Under the pieces are notes generated by a model. It searched no databases and was not told where the DNA came from. It saw nothing but the letters and a program-made list of their open reading frames with translations. Below, piece by piece: positions 26,602 through 35,065 of a stretch of DNA of 64,000 nt (the first letter of the stretch is position 1; the number at the start of each line of letters is the position of its first letter). The DNA comes from Sporomusaceae bacterium (GTDB lineage: Bacteria > Bacillota > Negativicutes > UBA1444): contig JAHDPL010000032.1 of assembly GCA_018434355.1 (NCBI GenBank), positions 27,373 to 91,372 of the forward strand. The letters are read 5' to 3'. The position numbers and the translations under genes were made by a program.

Positions 26602-26605
26602 GTAA
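26477..26605 (+). CDS. Small single-span gamma-like (OadG-type) membrane protein, copy 1
   Basis: A 42-codon gene with a strong AAGGAGGGA site encodes MTDTVQQSLSLMAIALPAMF followed by more hydrophobic residues and a short charged tail (HKTFPAKEE). One transmembrane helix fills most of it. Its place directly after the beta-subunit gene matches the gamma subunit (OadG/MmdD) that anchors the alpha subunit, but it lacks the long soluble C-terminal tail that normally binds zinc and contacts alpha. A paralogue with the same first ~40 residues follows the second beta copy, which supports its being real. Function as a beta-subunit partner is inference. Confidence 0.8.
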   Translation: MTDTVQQSLSLMAIALPAMFAVILLFMGATALLHKTFPAKEE

Positions 26606-26639
26606 TTTCGCGGAAAAATCCCCACATACCCGGCAAAAA

Positions 26640-26648
26640 TGCTATAAT
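26640..26648 (+). promoter_or_regulatory. Extended -10 promoter ahead of the CoA-transferase leader
   Basis: TGCTATAAT is a perfect -10 box with the TG extension, 35 bases after the gamma-like gene. No clear -35 box was found, which extended -10 promoters can tolerate. A transcript from here would cross the hairpin at 26695-26727 before reaching the CoA-transferase gene. Confidence 0.45.
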
Positions 26649-26694
26649 TACGGTATGTCTGGGACGCCTTGCTGTATTCTAAGCCACAACTATT

Positions 26695-26727
26695 AAGACA
26701 GGCGGTGACCAACCGCACTGTCTTTTT
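26695..26727 (+). terminator. Intrinsic terminator or attenuator between the gamma-like and CoA-transferase genes
   Basis: AAGACAGGCGGT (26695-26706) pairs with 26712-26724 with a single bulged A, followed by five T. An outer helix, CTAAGCC (26679-26685) with GGCTTAG (26734-26740), brackets it. It could end the RraA-beta-gamma transcript or attenuate the CoA-transferase transcript. Confidence 0.75.
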
Positions 26728-26795
26728 GTATTGGGCTTAGCCAAGCGAGCTTGCGTTCGCCATAATCAAGATAAACAAGGACAGGAGCGATGTCA

Positions 26796-27974
26796 ATGAA
26801 GCCGTTGCAAGGACTGAAAGTATTGGATTTGAGCCGGGTGTTGGCCGGGCCGTATTGCACGATGATGCTGGCTGATTTCGGCGCCAACATCATCAAGATC
26901 GAGCCGCCGAAAGTCGGCGACGACTCGCGGGCGTTCGGCCCGTTTGTCGGCAAGGAGAGCGCCTATTTCATGAGCCTGAACCGCAACAAGCGCTCGATGA
27001 CCCTCAATTTCAAAAATCAAGCGGAAATTGAAGTGTTTCGGGAGATGGTCAAACAGGCCGATGTGGTGGTGGAAAATTACCGACCTGGCACGATGGAAAA
27101 ATTCGGCCTGGGCTATGACGAATTGAAAACCATCAATCCGAAGATCATTTACGCCGCCTGCTCCGGTTTTGGTCACAGCGGTCCTTATCAGTACAAACCG
27201 GCCTATGATATCATTGTTCAAGCCATGGGCGGCATCATGAGCATCACCGGTCCGGAAGGCGGCGAGCCAACCCGTGTCGGCGCATCAGTCGGCGATATCA
27301 TCGCCGGCATGTTCACCGCCTACGGCATCATGATGGCGCTGTACCACCGGGAAAAGACCGGCGAGGGACAGAAAGTCGATGTCGCGATGCTGGATTGCCA
27401 GCTGGCGGTACTGGAAAATGCGATTGCCCGCTATGTGACTTCCGGCAATGTGCCGGTTCCGCTAGGCAACCGTCATCCATCAATCACACCATTCGCATCG
27501 TTCACCGCCAAGGACGGTCATTTGATCGTGGGGGCCGGCAACGACCGACTGTGGGAAAAATTATGCAAAATCCTTGAAAAACCGGAATTGCTCAGCGATC
27601 CGCGATTTGACAACAACAACAATCGCACCGCCCATGTCAGCGAACTGACAGCGATTCTGAACGAAACATTTTCGCATAAAACCATCAACGAATGGTTGAC
27701 ATTGCTGGAAGCGGCCGAACTGCCCTGCGCACCGATCAATACGGTCGACCGCATCATCAGCGACCCGCAGATTCAGCAGCGGCAAATGATCGTCGAAGTC
27801 GATCACCCGGTCGCCGGACACTTGAAAATGGCCGGCACCCCGGTGAAAATGTCGCTAACTCCCGGCGGCATTGAACGGCCGGCTCCATTGTTGGGACAAC
27901 ATACGGCGGAGTTGCTGAAAGAAGTGCTCGGTTGGGATGAAGCAAAAACCGCCGCTTTCTTTGCCGACAAATAA
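26796..27974 (+). CDS. CaiB/BaiF family CoA-transferase, copy 1
   Basis: This 392-residue class III CoA-transferase moves CoA between carboxylates. It begins LQGLKVLDLSRVLAGPYCT, then VVENYRPGTMEKFGLGYD and PTRVGASVGD, whose Asp (about residue 167) is the expected nucleophile, and ends with PAPLLGQHT. ATG 26796 is preferred over 26790 because the GGAG site is then eight bases away; the paralogue at 53417-54595 shows the same arrangement. The neighbouring decarboxylase beta subunit and RraA suggest activation of a dicarboxylate or hydroxy acid to its CoA thioester. Substrates such as oxalate, succinate, malonate or carnitine cannot be told apart by sequence. Confidence 0.92.
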   Translation: MKPLQGLKVLDLSRVLAGPYCTMMLADFGANIIKIEPPKVGDDSRAFGPFVGKESAYFMSLNRNKRSMTLNFKNQAEIEVFREMVKQADVVVENYRPGTMEKFGLGYDELKTINPKIIYAACSGFGHSGPYQYKPAYDIIVQAMGGIMSITGPEGGEPTRVGASVGDIIAGMFTAYGIMMALYHREKTGEGQKVDVAMLDCQLAVLENAIARYVTSGNVPVPLGNRHPSITPFASFTAKDGHLIVGAGNDRLWEKLCKILEKPELLSDPRFDNNNNRTAHVSELTAILNETFSHKTINEWLTLLEAAELPCAPINTVDRIISDPQIQQRQMIVEVDHPVAGHLKMAGTPVKMSLTPGGIERPAPLLGQHTAELLKEVLGWDEAKTAAFFADK

Positions 27975-28011
27975 ACGCTTAACATTTCGACATAGCAAAT
28001 ACGACGCTGAT

Positions 28012-28055
28012 AAAAAAGCAGGCGCTGCCGGAATTTCCGGCAGCGCCTGCTTTTT
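28012..28055. terminator. Bidirectional terminator between CoA-transferase and RidA
   Basis: A perfect 17-bp stem (28017-28033 with 28035-28051) is flanked by an A-run on the left and a T-run on the right, so it works in both directions between the convergent genes. Confidence 0.93.
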
Positions 28056-28089
28056 CGCGATAATCAGTCTCTTACGGACTGCAGCGCTC

Positions 28090-28467
28090 CTATTTGACCG
28101 CGATCGCTTCGATTTCGACTACGGCGCCCTTCGGCAGCGCCGCCACCTGCACGGTCGAGCGGGCAGGCGGGTTAGTTTTAAAGAATTCGGCGTATACCGC
28201 ATTCATTGCAGCGAAGTTCTGCAGGTCGGACATAAACACGGTTGTTTTCACCACCTGCTCCAGTCCACAGCCGCCGGCCGCCAGCACGGCGGACAGATTG
28301 GCAAGACATTGCCGCGTCGCCGCCGCAATTGCGGTCAACAGTTCGCCGCTTGCCGGGTCAACCGGCAGTTGGCCGGACACAAACACCATGTTGCCGGTCT
28401 GTATCCCCTGGGAATAAGGGCCAATGGCCGCCGGAGCTTTTTCTGTAACAACGGGAGCTATACTCAT
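28090..28467 (-). CDS. ridA: RidA family reactive imine/enamine deaminase
   Basis: At 125 residues it has the standard length and signatures: APAAIGPYSQGI, NMVFVSGQLPVDP, VVKTTVFM, and the terminal PARSTVQVAALPKGAVVEIEAIA, whose Arg binds the carboxylate. RidA hydrolyses 2-iminoacids and 2-aminoacrylate released by PLP enzymes, protecting other PLP enzymes. Its presence fits the island's D-serine ammonia-lyase, which releases aminoacrylate. GAGGAGG precedes the ATG. It is 48 bases downstream of the PFOR stop and possibly co-transcribed with it. Confidence 0.95.
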   Translation of the reverse strand: MSIAPVVTEKAPAAIGPYSQGIQTGNMVFVSGQLPVDPASGELLTAIAAATRQCLANLSAVLAAGGCGLEQVVKTTVFMSDLQNFAAMNAVYAEFFKTNPPARSTVQVAALPKGAVVEIEAIAVK

Positions 28468-28515
28468 TTGATGTCCTCCTCAATTTTCTGGTCGTTCGGT
28501 TCGTACACGGCAGGC

Positions 28516-31500
28516 TCAAACTTTTGCCGCCGCCAGTTTTTGATAGTTCTGCAGCCGCTCCATCGCGTCCTGCTCGGTTTTAGAATACAGGGCTTCGGCC
28601 AGTTCGGGGAATTGTTTCTGCAACGAAGAATAACGGACTTCGCCCATCAGGAACTCGCGGAAGTTCATCGTCGGCGGTTTCGAGTCCATGCTGAACGGAT
28701 TGGTTCCCTGTTCCTTCAGTTCGGGGTTGTAGCGATACAGCGACCAGTAACCGCACTCGACCGCCCGTTTCGCTTCGGCTTGGCTGCAGCCCATGCCGGC
28801 TTTCAGGCCGTGGTTGATGCAGGGTGAGTAAGCGATGATCAGCGACGGTCCCGGATAGGCCTCGGCTTCGGCAATCGCTTTCAGGGTCTGGGCCTTGTCG
28901 GCGCCCATGGCGATCTGGGCTACATAGACATAACCGTAGCTCATCGCGATCATGCCGAGGTCTTTTTTCTTGGTCTTCTTGCCGTCGGCGGCAAACTTGG
29001 CGATCGCGGCGGTCGGCGTCGCTTTCGAGGATTGGCCGCCGGTATTGGAATACACTTCCGTATCGAATACCAACACATTGATGTTCTCACCGGACGCAAG
29101 CACATGATCCAGGCCGCCGAATCCGATGTCGTAGGCCCAGCCGTCGCCGCCGAACAGCCATTGCGACCGCTTGACCAGGAAGTCTCTGTTTTCATAGATT
29201 TCCGCCAGTAGCGGCGTTTTATCCTTCAACGGTTCGATCACGGCGATCAGGCGGTCGGCCCGCTCGCGTGCACCGGTTCCCTGCTCCAGGTTGGCCAGCC
29301 AGTCCTGCGCAGCTTGGGCAAATCCATCGCCCAATCCCAGCTGCAGCGCCGCTTCCACCTTCTGCGCCAGTTGCTTGCGCAATTGTTTCACGCCCAGCAT
29401 CATGCCCAGACCGTATTCGGCGTTGTCTTCGAATAACGAGTTGCCCCAGGCCGGTCCATGTCCCCGATGATTGGTCGTGTAGGGGATCGAGGGTGCGCTG
29501 CCGGCCCAGACCGAAGAGCAGCCGGTCGCGTTGGCGATCATCAGACGGTCGCCGAACAGTTGGGTAACCAGTTTGGCATAGCCGGTTTCCAGACAACCGG
29601 CGCAGGCGCCGGAGAATTCCAAGAGCGGTTGCTCAAACTGACTGCCTTTGACGGTCAGCGGATTGAATGGGTTTTGCTTCGGCGAAAGACCCAGCGCGTA
29701 GTTCCACAGCGCATCCTGCTCCAGCTGGCTGTCCAGTGGTTTCATCACCAGCGCCTTTTGTTTGGCCGGGCAAACTTCTACGCAGTTGCCGCAACCGGTG
29801 CAGTCGTTGACGGAAATCGCCAGCCGGAACTGCAGGTCTTTGGCGCCAATCGCCGGTTTGGCCGTGAAGCCGGCCGGGGCGGACGCCATTTCCTCACCGG
29901 TCGCCAAAACGGGGCGAATGCTGGCATGCGGACAGACAAACGAACACTGGTTGCACTGGATACAGTGCTCCATTTGCCATTCCGGCACGTCGATCGCGAT
30001 ACCGCGTTTTTCGTAGGCGGAGGTTCCGAGCGGGAACGTGCCGTCCTCTTGTCCGACCAGCGCACTTACCGGCAGTTTGTCGCCTTCCTGACGGTTCATC
30101 GGTACCAGGATCTTGTTGATGAAGGAGGGAACCTCTTTTTGCAGCTCACTGCTGCAGGCGCAGGCAAACTTGGCCTGGTCGGCCTGGCTGTTTTCCGCCT
30201 GGGCCCAGCTTGCCGGCACGGCAACCTTGACGGCCGCCTGCATTCCCTGCGTGATTGCCGCGTTATTCATTTCGATAATCTTGCTGCCTTTGTGGCCATA
30301 GGCGTCGACGACTGCGTCGCGCAGGTATTTTTCGGCTTTTTCCAGCGGAATGATCTGCGCCAGTTTGAAAAACGCCACTTGCATCAAAATGTTGAAGCGT
30401 CCGCCAAGACCGATATCTTGGGCGAGTTGCACGGCATTGATCGTATAGAACTGGATGTTGTTGGCCGCGATGAAGCGCTTCATGCTACCAGGCAACTTTT
30501 CGTCCAACTCCGACTGTGACCATTTGGTGTTGAGCAGGAAGGTTCCGCCAGGCTTCAGCCCTTCCAGCAAATCGTATTTGTCGACGTACGACTGCTGCGA
30601 ACAGGAGATAAAATCCGCCTTATTGATCAGATAGGGAGCCTTGATCGGCGTGTCGCCGAAACGTAGGTGCGACACGGTAATGCCGCCGGATTTCTTGGAA
30701 TCGTAGGCGAAGTATGCTTGAGCGTACATGTCGGTTTTGTCGCCAATGATCTTGATCGCGCTCTTGTTGGCGCCGACCGTGCCATCCGCACCGAGGCCCC
30801 AGAATTTGCAGGCCTTGGTTCCCTGCGGCGTGGTGTCGACGTCTTGGCCAAGCGGCAGCGAAGTGTGATTCACATCGTCGATGATACCCACGGTGAAGTG
30901 GTCTTTCGGTTGCGCCGAAGCAAGATTGTCGAACACTTCCTTGATCTGGCCGGGGATGATGTCTTTGCCGCCGACGCCGGCCCGACCGCCGACGATGACC
31001 GGTTGCCATTCGCGACCGTAGAAGGCGGTTTTGACATCCAGATACAACGGCTCCGCCTGCGCGCCCATCTCTTTGGTCCGGTCCAACACGGCGATTTTCT
31101 TGACCGTCTTGGGGATGTCACGCAGGAAATGCGACACCGAGAACGGCCGGAACAAATGCACCGTCAATACGCCGACCTTTTCGCCTTTGGCGTTCAGGTG
31201 GTCGACGACTTCCTCGATCGTTTCGCACATTGATCCCATGGCGATGATCAGGCGTTCAGCATCCGGCGCGCCATGATAATTGAACAGCGAGTATTTGCGG
31301 CCGGTCAGTTTAGTGATTTCGGCCATATAGCCCTCGACGATCTCCGGCAGTTCTTCCCAGTAACGATTGGCGACTTCACGCTGCTGGAAGTGGATATCCG
31401 GGTTCTGCACGCTGCCGCGCAGCACCGGATGATCCGGATTGAGCGCCCGGCGACGGAATTCGTTCACCGCACTATAGTCTAGGAGGCCTGCCAGTTCGTC

Positions 31501-32073
31501 ATATTCCAGCACTTCAATCTTCTGCACTTCGTGGGAGGTCCGGAATCCGTCGAAAAAGTTCAGAAACGGCACTCGGCCTTTAATCGCCGACAAATGGGCA
31601 ACTGCCGCCAGGTCCATGACCTGTTGCACGCTGCTTTCCGCCAGCATGGCAAAGCCGGTCTGCCGCGTCGCCATCACGTCGGAATGATCGCCAAAAATGC
31701 TGATCGCGTTCGCGCCGATGACACGGGCGCTAACGTGGAATACTCCAGGGAGCAGCTCGCCGGCGATTTTGTACATGTTGGGAATCATCAAGAGTAGCCC
31801 TTGCGAGGCGGTATAGGTCGTCGTGAGCGCGCCGGCCTGCAACGATCCATGCACGGCGCCGGCCGCGCCGCCTTCAGACTGCATCTCCACCACCTGCACG
31901 GTTTGGCCGAAAATGTTCTTGCGGCCCTGCGCCGCCCAGTCATCAACGTTCTCCGCCATGTTGGAAGAAGGCGTAATCGGAAAGATTGCCGCCACATCGG
32001 TGAACGCATACGAAACGTACGCGGCCGCCGTGTTTCCGTCCATTGTCTTCATTTTCCTGCGATCGTTCTTCAT
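28516..32073 (-). CDS. nifJ: Pyruvate:ferredoxin (flavodoxin) oxidoreductase
   Basis: This 1,185-residue single-chain PFOR oxidises pyruvate with CoA to acetyl-CoA, CO2 and reduced ferredoxin. Landmarks in order: AAIFPITPSSNMAE at the front (pyrimidine/pyruvate site), the domain II TPP-binding region, two [4Fe-4S] motifs at about 704 (CIQCNQCSFVCP) and 757 (CTGCGNCVEVCP), and the TPP pyrophosphate site at about 974-1005 (GGDGWAYDIGFGGLDHV). The C-terminal ~60 residues carry a single Cys near CINHGLKAGMGCSQAE. ATG 32073 has GGGGGGATC seven bases upstream. It follows the AbgT gene by 54 bases and so may be expressed with peptide import and hydrolysis, consistent with oxidation of pyruvate from amino acids. 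Confidence 0.98.
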   Translation of the reverse strand: MKNDRRKMKTMDGNTAAAYVSYAFTDVAAIFPITPSSNMAENVDDWAAQGRKNIFGQTVQVVEMQSEGGAAGAVHGSLQAGALTTTYTASQGLLLMIPNMYKIAGELLPGVFHVSARVIGANAISIFGDHSDVMATRQTGFAMLAESSVQQVMDLAAVAHLSAIKGRVPFLNFFDGFRTSHEVQKIEVLEYDELAGLLDYSAVNEFRRRALNPDHPVLRGSVQNPDIHFQQREVANRYWEELPEIVEGYMAEITKLTGRKYSLFNYHGAPDAERLIIAMGSMCETIEEVVDHLNAKGEKVGVLTVHLFRPFSVSHFLRDIPKTVKKIAVLDRTKEMGAQAEPLYLDVKTAFYGREWQPVIVGGRAGVGGKDIIPGQIKEVFDNLASAQPKDHFTVGIIDDVNHTSLPLGQDVDTTPQGTKACKFWGLGADGTVGANKSAIKIIGDKTDMYAQAYFAYDSKKSGGITVSHLRFGDTPIKAPYLINKADFISCSQQSYVDKYDLLEGLKPGGTFLLNTKWSQSELDEKLPGSMKRFIAANNIQFYTINAVQLAQDIGLGGRFNILMQVAFFKLAQIIPLEKAEKYLRDAVVDAYGHKGSKIIEMNNAAITQGMQAAVKVAVPASWAQAENSQADQAKFACACSSELQKEVPSFINKILVPMNRQEGDKLPVSALVGQEDGTFPLGTSAYEKRGIAIDVPEWQMEHCIQCNQCSFVCPHASIRPVLATGEEMASAPAGFTAKPAIGAKDLQFRLAISVNDCTGCGNCVEVCPAKQKALVMKPLDSQLEQDALWNYALGLSPKQNPFNPLTVKGSQFEQPLLEFSGACAGCLETGYAKLVTQLFGDRLMIANATGCSSVWAGSAPSIPYTTNHRGHGPAWGNSLFEDNAEYGLGMMLGVKQLRKQLAQKVEAALQLGLGDGFAQAAQDWLANLEQGTGARERADRLIAVIEPLKDKTPLLAEIYENRDFLVKRSQWLFGGDGWAYDIGFGGLDHVLASGENINVLVFDTEVYSNTGGQSSKATPTAAIAKFAADGKKTKKKDLGMIAMSYGYVYVAQIAMGADKAQTLKAIAEAEAYPGPSLIIAYSPCINHGLKAGMGCSQAEAKRAVECGYWSLYRYNPELKEQGTNPFSMDSKPPTMNFREFLMGEVRYSSLQKQFPELAEALYSKTEQDAMERLQNYQKLAAAKV

Positions 32074-32127
32074 CAAATTTGATCCCCCCGTATTTTCATT
32101 CCGCTTTATGCGGTAACCGACTGCCCC

Positions 32128-33714
32128 CTATTTCATCCACAAGCTAACTCCCGGACCCAGGGGCAGATTGAACACCATCCAGACAATTAACAACGCGATC
32201 AACACTACCAGGAACGCCAACCCATAAGGCAATGTCATGGAAATAATATTGCCCAGCCCGATTTCTTCGTCATCCTGTTTGTATTGCTGCATGATTGCCA
32301 ATACCATCGGAATGAAGTAATTGATCGGCGTAATTGGATTCGTACAGGTATCGCCAATTCTAAACGCCATCTGGGTTAGCGCCGGTGAAAAGCCGACTTG
32401 TGCAAACATCGGCACAAAGATCGGCGCCAAAATCATCCATTTCGACGAGCCGCTGGTGAGGAACAGGTTCAAAAACGCAACCAAAATAACAAACGACACC
32501 GCCAGCGGCACGCCGGTAAAGTTCATGGCCTGCAGCACCTGGGCGCCCTTGACGGAAAGAATGACCGCCATCTTGCTGGCCGAAAAGAAATAGATGAAAA
32601 ACGCGGCCGGAAATGCAACAACAAAATAGGACAGGGATGATTTAAGCCCGCCGGCCATAAGTCCGGGGACATCCCGGTGGCTTTTGATCGCGCCGGAACC
32701 TATGCCATAGCCGGTACCGACAAACATGAACAAGAAAAACAAAATCGCCACGACTCCGCTAAGCAACGGCGACGCCGGCAAGAAATTGCCCGCCGCGTTG
32801 CGCAACACGCCATGGGCAGGTACGGTTCCCATCAGGACCAGGGCTAAAAACACTAAAAAATACCACATCGACAGTTTGAGGCCCCGATTCTCTGCGGGAG
32901 TAATCCGGCGACCTTCGATGCCGCTGACATCCAGTTTGCCTTTGGGATTCACATACATCGGCATTACATACTCGGTAATCACGGTGACTGTCAACGCAAT
33001 CAGAATGGTGGTAGGAATCATGAAGAAATAGTTGATCAGCGGATGTGTCGGCGCCACGATCCCCATGCTCTGCGCCGCCGAGGCCGTGATGCCGGAGAGT
33101 AGCGCATCGTCGCCGGTTACCAGTAGGTTTGCCGTAAATCCGCCATGACCGGATACATATCCGACAATCGCGCCAAGAATGGCATTGCGCCCGAGCGAAG
33201 CAAACAAAGCCGCGCCCAGCGTTGTAGATATGATAATGCCGGCATTGCCCGAAATATTGGCGCAAACGCCGACAAGCGACAGCATGAAGGTCACCATATA
33301 GGGAGGTGCGCCCAGCAGCGTCTTTTTCATAAACGCATCAAAAAAGCCCGTATCCTGGACATAGCCGATGCCAAGCATCAGCACCATCACAATGCCAAGC
33401 GGCGGGAACGTAATATAGGTTTTGACGAAGTCAGTCAAAAATTCCTGCAAAAACTTTGCTTCCAGCAAATTTCGCACGCCGACCGTGGTCATCTTGGAAG
33501 CGCCGCCGCCGGTCGCCGCCGACATATAGGTTACGGAAACTCCTGCCGCATTCAGGACATAGGAAAGCACCAGTACAACGACGGCAAAAATCACAAACAG
33601 GAAGAATGGGTCAGGCAATTTGTTGCCACCGGTCTCAATCAGTTTCAGGATTGTTTTCATTCGAGTCGACGATGCCAGATTTCCGCCTTTGTGTTCTTTT
33701 TCGCTTTCAGTCAT
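32128..33714 (-). CDS. AbgT family transporter (aminobenzoyl-glutamate type)
   Basis: This 528-residue protein has about 11-12 hydrophobic helices and matches the AbgT family: GNKLPDPFFLFVIFAVVVLVLS near the start, GYVSGHGGFTANLLVTGDDALLSGITA, and the TNPITPINYF segment late in the chain. Characterised members take up p-aminobenzoyl-glutamate with proton or sodium coupling, or export sulphonamides. It is translated from ATG 33714 with GAGGAGG and is 36 bases after an M20 glutamate-carboxypeptidase-like gene, the same pairing as abgT with abgAB in E. coli. Uptake of an acyl- or aryl-amino acid followed by hydrolysis is therefore likely; the exact solute is inference. Confidence 0.93.
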   Translation of the reverse strand: MTESEKEHKGGNLASSTRMKTILKLIETGGNKLPDPFFLFVIFAVVVLVLSYVLNAAGVSVTYMSAATGGGASKMTTVGVRNLLEAKFLQEFLTDFVKTYITFPPLGIVMVLMLGIGYVQDTGFFDAFMKKTLLGAPPYMVTFMLSLVGVCANISGNAGIIISTTLGAALFASLGRNAILGAIVGYVSGHGGFTANLLVTGDDALLSGITASAAQSMGIVAPTHPLINYFFMIPTTILIALTVTVITEYVMPMYVNPKGKLDVSGIEGRRITPAENRGLKLSMWYFLVFLALVLMGTVPAHGVLRNAAGNFLPASPLLSGVVAILFFLFMFVGTGYGIGSGAIKSHRDVPGLMAGGLKSSLSYFVVAFPAAFFIYFFSASKMAVILSVKGAQVLQAMNFTGVPLAVSFVILVAFLNLFLTSGSSKWMILAPIFVPMFAQVGFSPALTQMAFRIGDTCTNPITPINYFIPMVLAIMQQYKQDDEEIGLGNIISMTLPYGLAFLVVLIALLIVWMVFNLPLGPGVSLWMK

Positions 33715-33750
33715 GGGTTTTCCTCCTCATTGTGCTTAATATGTTGTGGT

Positions 33751-34920
33751 TTATTGTTGAACGGCATCCAATTCCAGCACGCTGGCGATCAAAAGTTTTG
33801 CTCGTTCAAAAATCGTGTCGACAACGGCAAACTCTTCTGGACTATGATTGCGACCGCCTTTCACCCCAATCGCACAAACCGTCGGAACGCCGGCAATTAC
33901 CGTGTAGGCCGAATCGGAAGCGCCGCCGACATGCTTGGCATAGGGCACGCCAAAGCCGTTCTCCGTCGACACCTTGGCCACCAGTTCAAACAGTTTCATG
34001 ACTCCTTCGGTTGTCTTCATCGGCTTGATTCCTTCCATAAACACAACCTTAGTCGAGGTTCCTTCGATATGCGTTTTTTCACCGACCGTCTGCAGTTGCT
34101 CCAGGATCCACGGCAAATCATCCGGGTCTTTGTAGCGCACGTCGATATCGATTTTGGCATAGTCGGGAACCGCCGTGGACGTTTTGCCACCCTGCATGAC
34201 GCCAACATTGAAACTGATTCCTTTATCCCAGTCCGTCAGACTCTGCACGCCAATGATTTTATGCGCCATCTCCAAAATGGCGCTGCGACCGTTTTCCGGG
34301 TCATTGCCCGCATGCGCCGCCACGCCGTGCACCTCCATCATAAAGCGGGCCACGCCTTTGCGCCCGACAACAATGCCGTCATCCATAAATCCGGTTTCCG
34401 CGTTGAACGCCGCCGCGTAGCCCTTCGATTCTGCGACAAGCAGATCGGGCGCCGTCGACTTGGCATGCAGCACCTCTTCGTCGCCTGCCAGTAGCACCTT
34501 GATCGGTCGCGAATCATACCCCGCCGCGTTCAACGCCTTGATCGCATAGAGAAACGCGACAATACCGCCTTTCATGTCCAGCACGCCCGGCCCGTAGACT
34601 TTTCCGTCCTTGATGACAAAAGGCCGCTCGGCGGCGGCGCCGGCCGCAATGGCCGTGTCCATGTGTCCCAGAAAGATTACTCCCGGTTTATTCCGCTCTG
34701 CTCCCAGTTCGGCAATCAGCATATTGCCGGCGTGTTCAAATTCAACGGACCGGATAGCAGCGCCCACGTCGGCCAAAACTTGTCCAAACCTGGCGGCAAC
34801 CGCATCAATCCCTGCCTTTTCATGCGGACCGCTTTCCTGCATGACGACATCCCGCCAGAATTCGACCATTTCCTCACGATGCTGGTCCACGAACTGAAAC
34901 GCCTGTTGCTTCTTGTTCAT
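33751..34920 (-). CDS. M20 family peptidase (glutamate carboxypeptidase-like)
   Basis: This 389-residue zinc peptidase has the metal sites GHMDT (His 86, Asp 88), GVLDMKGG, and the catalytic/metal GDEE with the later ETGFMDDG. A lid domain contains GVAAHAGNDPENGRSAI. It resembles carboxypeptidase G2 (glutamate carboxypeptidase), which removes C-terminal glutamate from folates or acyl peptides. It stands first in a probable operon with AbgT and PFOR. GGAGGG precedes the ATG at 34920. A close homologue is at 41888-43048 and a more distant one at 50730-51872. The substrate is not decided by sequence, and the protein lacks a signal peptide, so it acts on imported compounds. Confidence 0.92.
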   Translation of the reverse strand: MNKKQQAFQFVDQHREEMVEFWRDVVMQESGPHEKAGIDAVAARFGQVLADVGAAIRSVEFEHAGNMLIAELGAERNKPGVIFLGHMDTAIAAGAAAERPFVIKDGKVYGPGVLDMKGGIVAFLYAIKALNAAGYDSRPIKVLLAGDEEVLHAKSTAPDLLVAESKGYAAAFNAETGFMDDGIVVGRKGVARFMMEVHGVAAHAGNDPENGRSAILEMAHKIIGVQSLTDWDKGISFNVGVMQGGKTSTAVPDYAKIDIDVRYKDPDDLPWILEQLQTVGEKTHIEGTSTKVVFMEGIKPMKTTEGVMKLFELVAKVSTENGFGVPYAKHVGGASDSAYTVIAGVPTVCAIGVKGGRNHSPEEFAVVDTIFERAKLLIASVLELDAVQQ

Positions 34921-35065
34921 TGTTGCCCTCCTTGTTATTAATTAATTATTGTTATCGAACGCCTTTTCCACGACAAAAGCGCTCCAACCCAAGATGTTCG
35001 CCCCTGTTCTTTGGTTAAAGCGCCTTTTCGCAGCAATGAAGGTCCTGTTCAGCGTCGAATCAGCT

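Noticed and set aside
29458..30519. 353-residue plus-strand frame over PFOR
   Set aside because: It is antisense to the conserved Fe-S and catalytic regions of PFOR and has no start signal.
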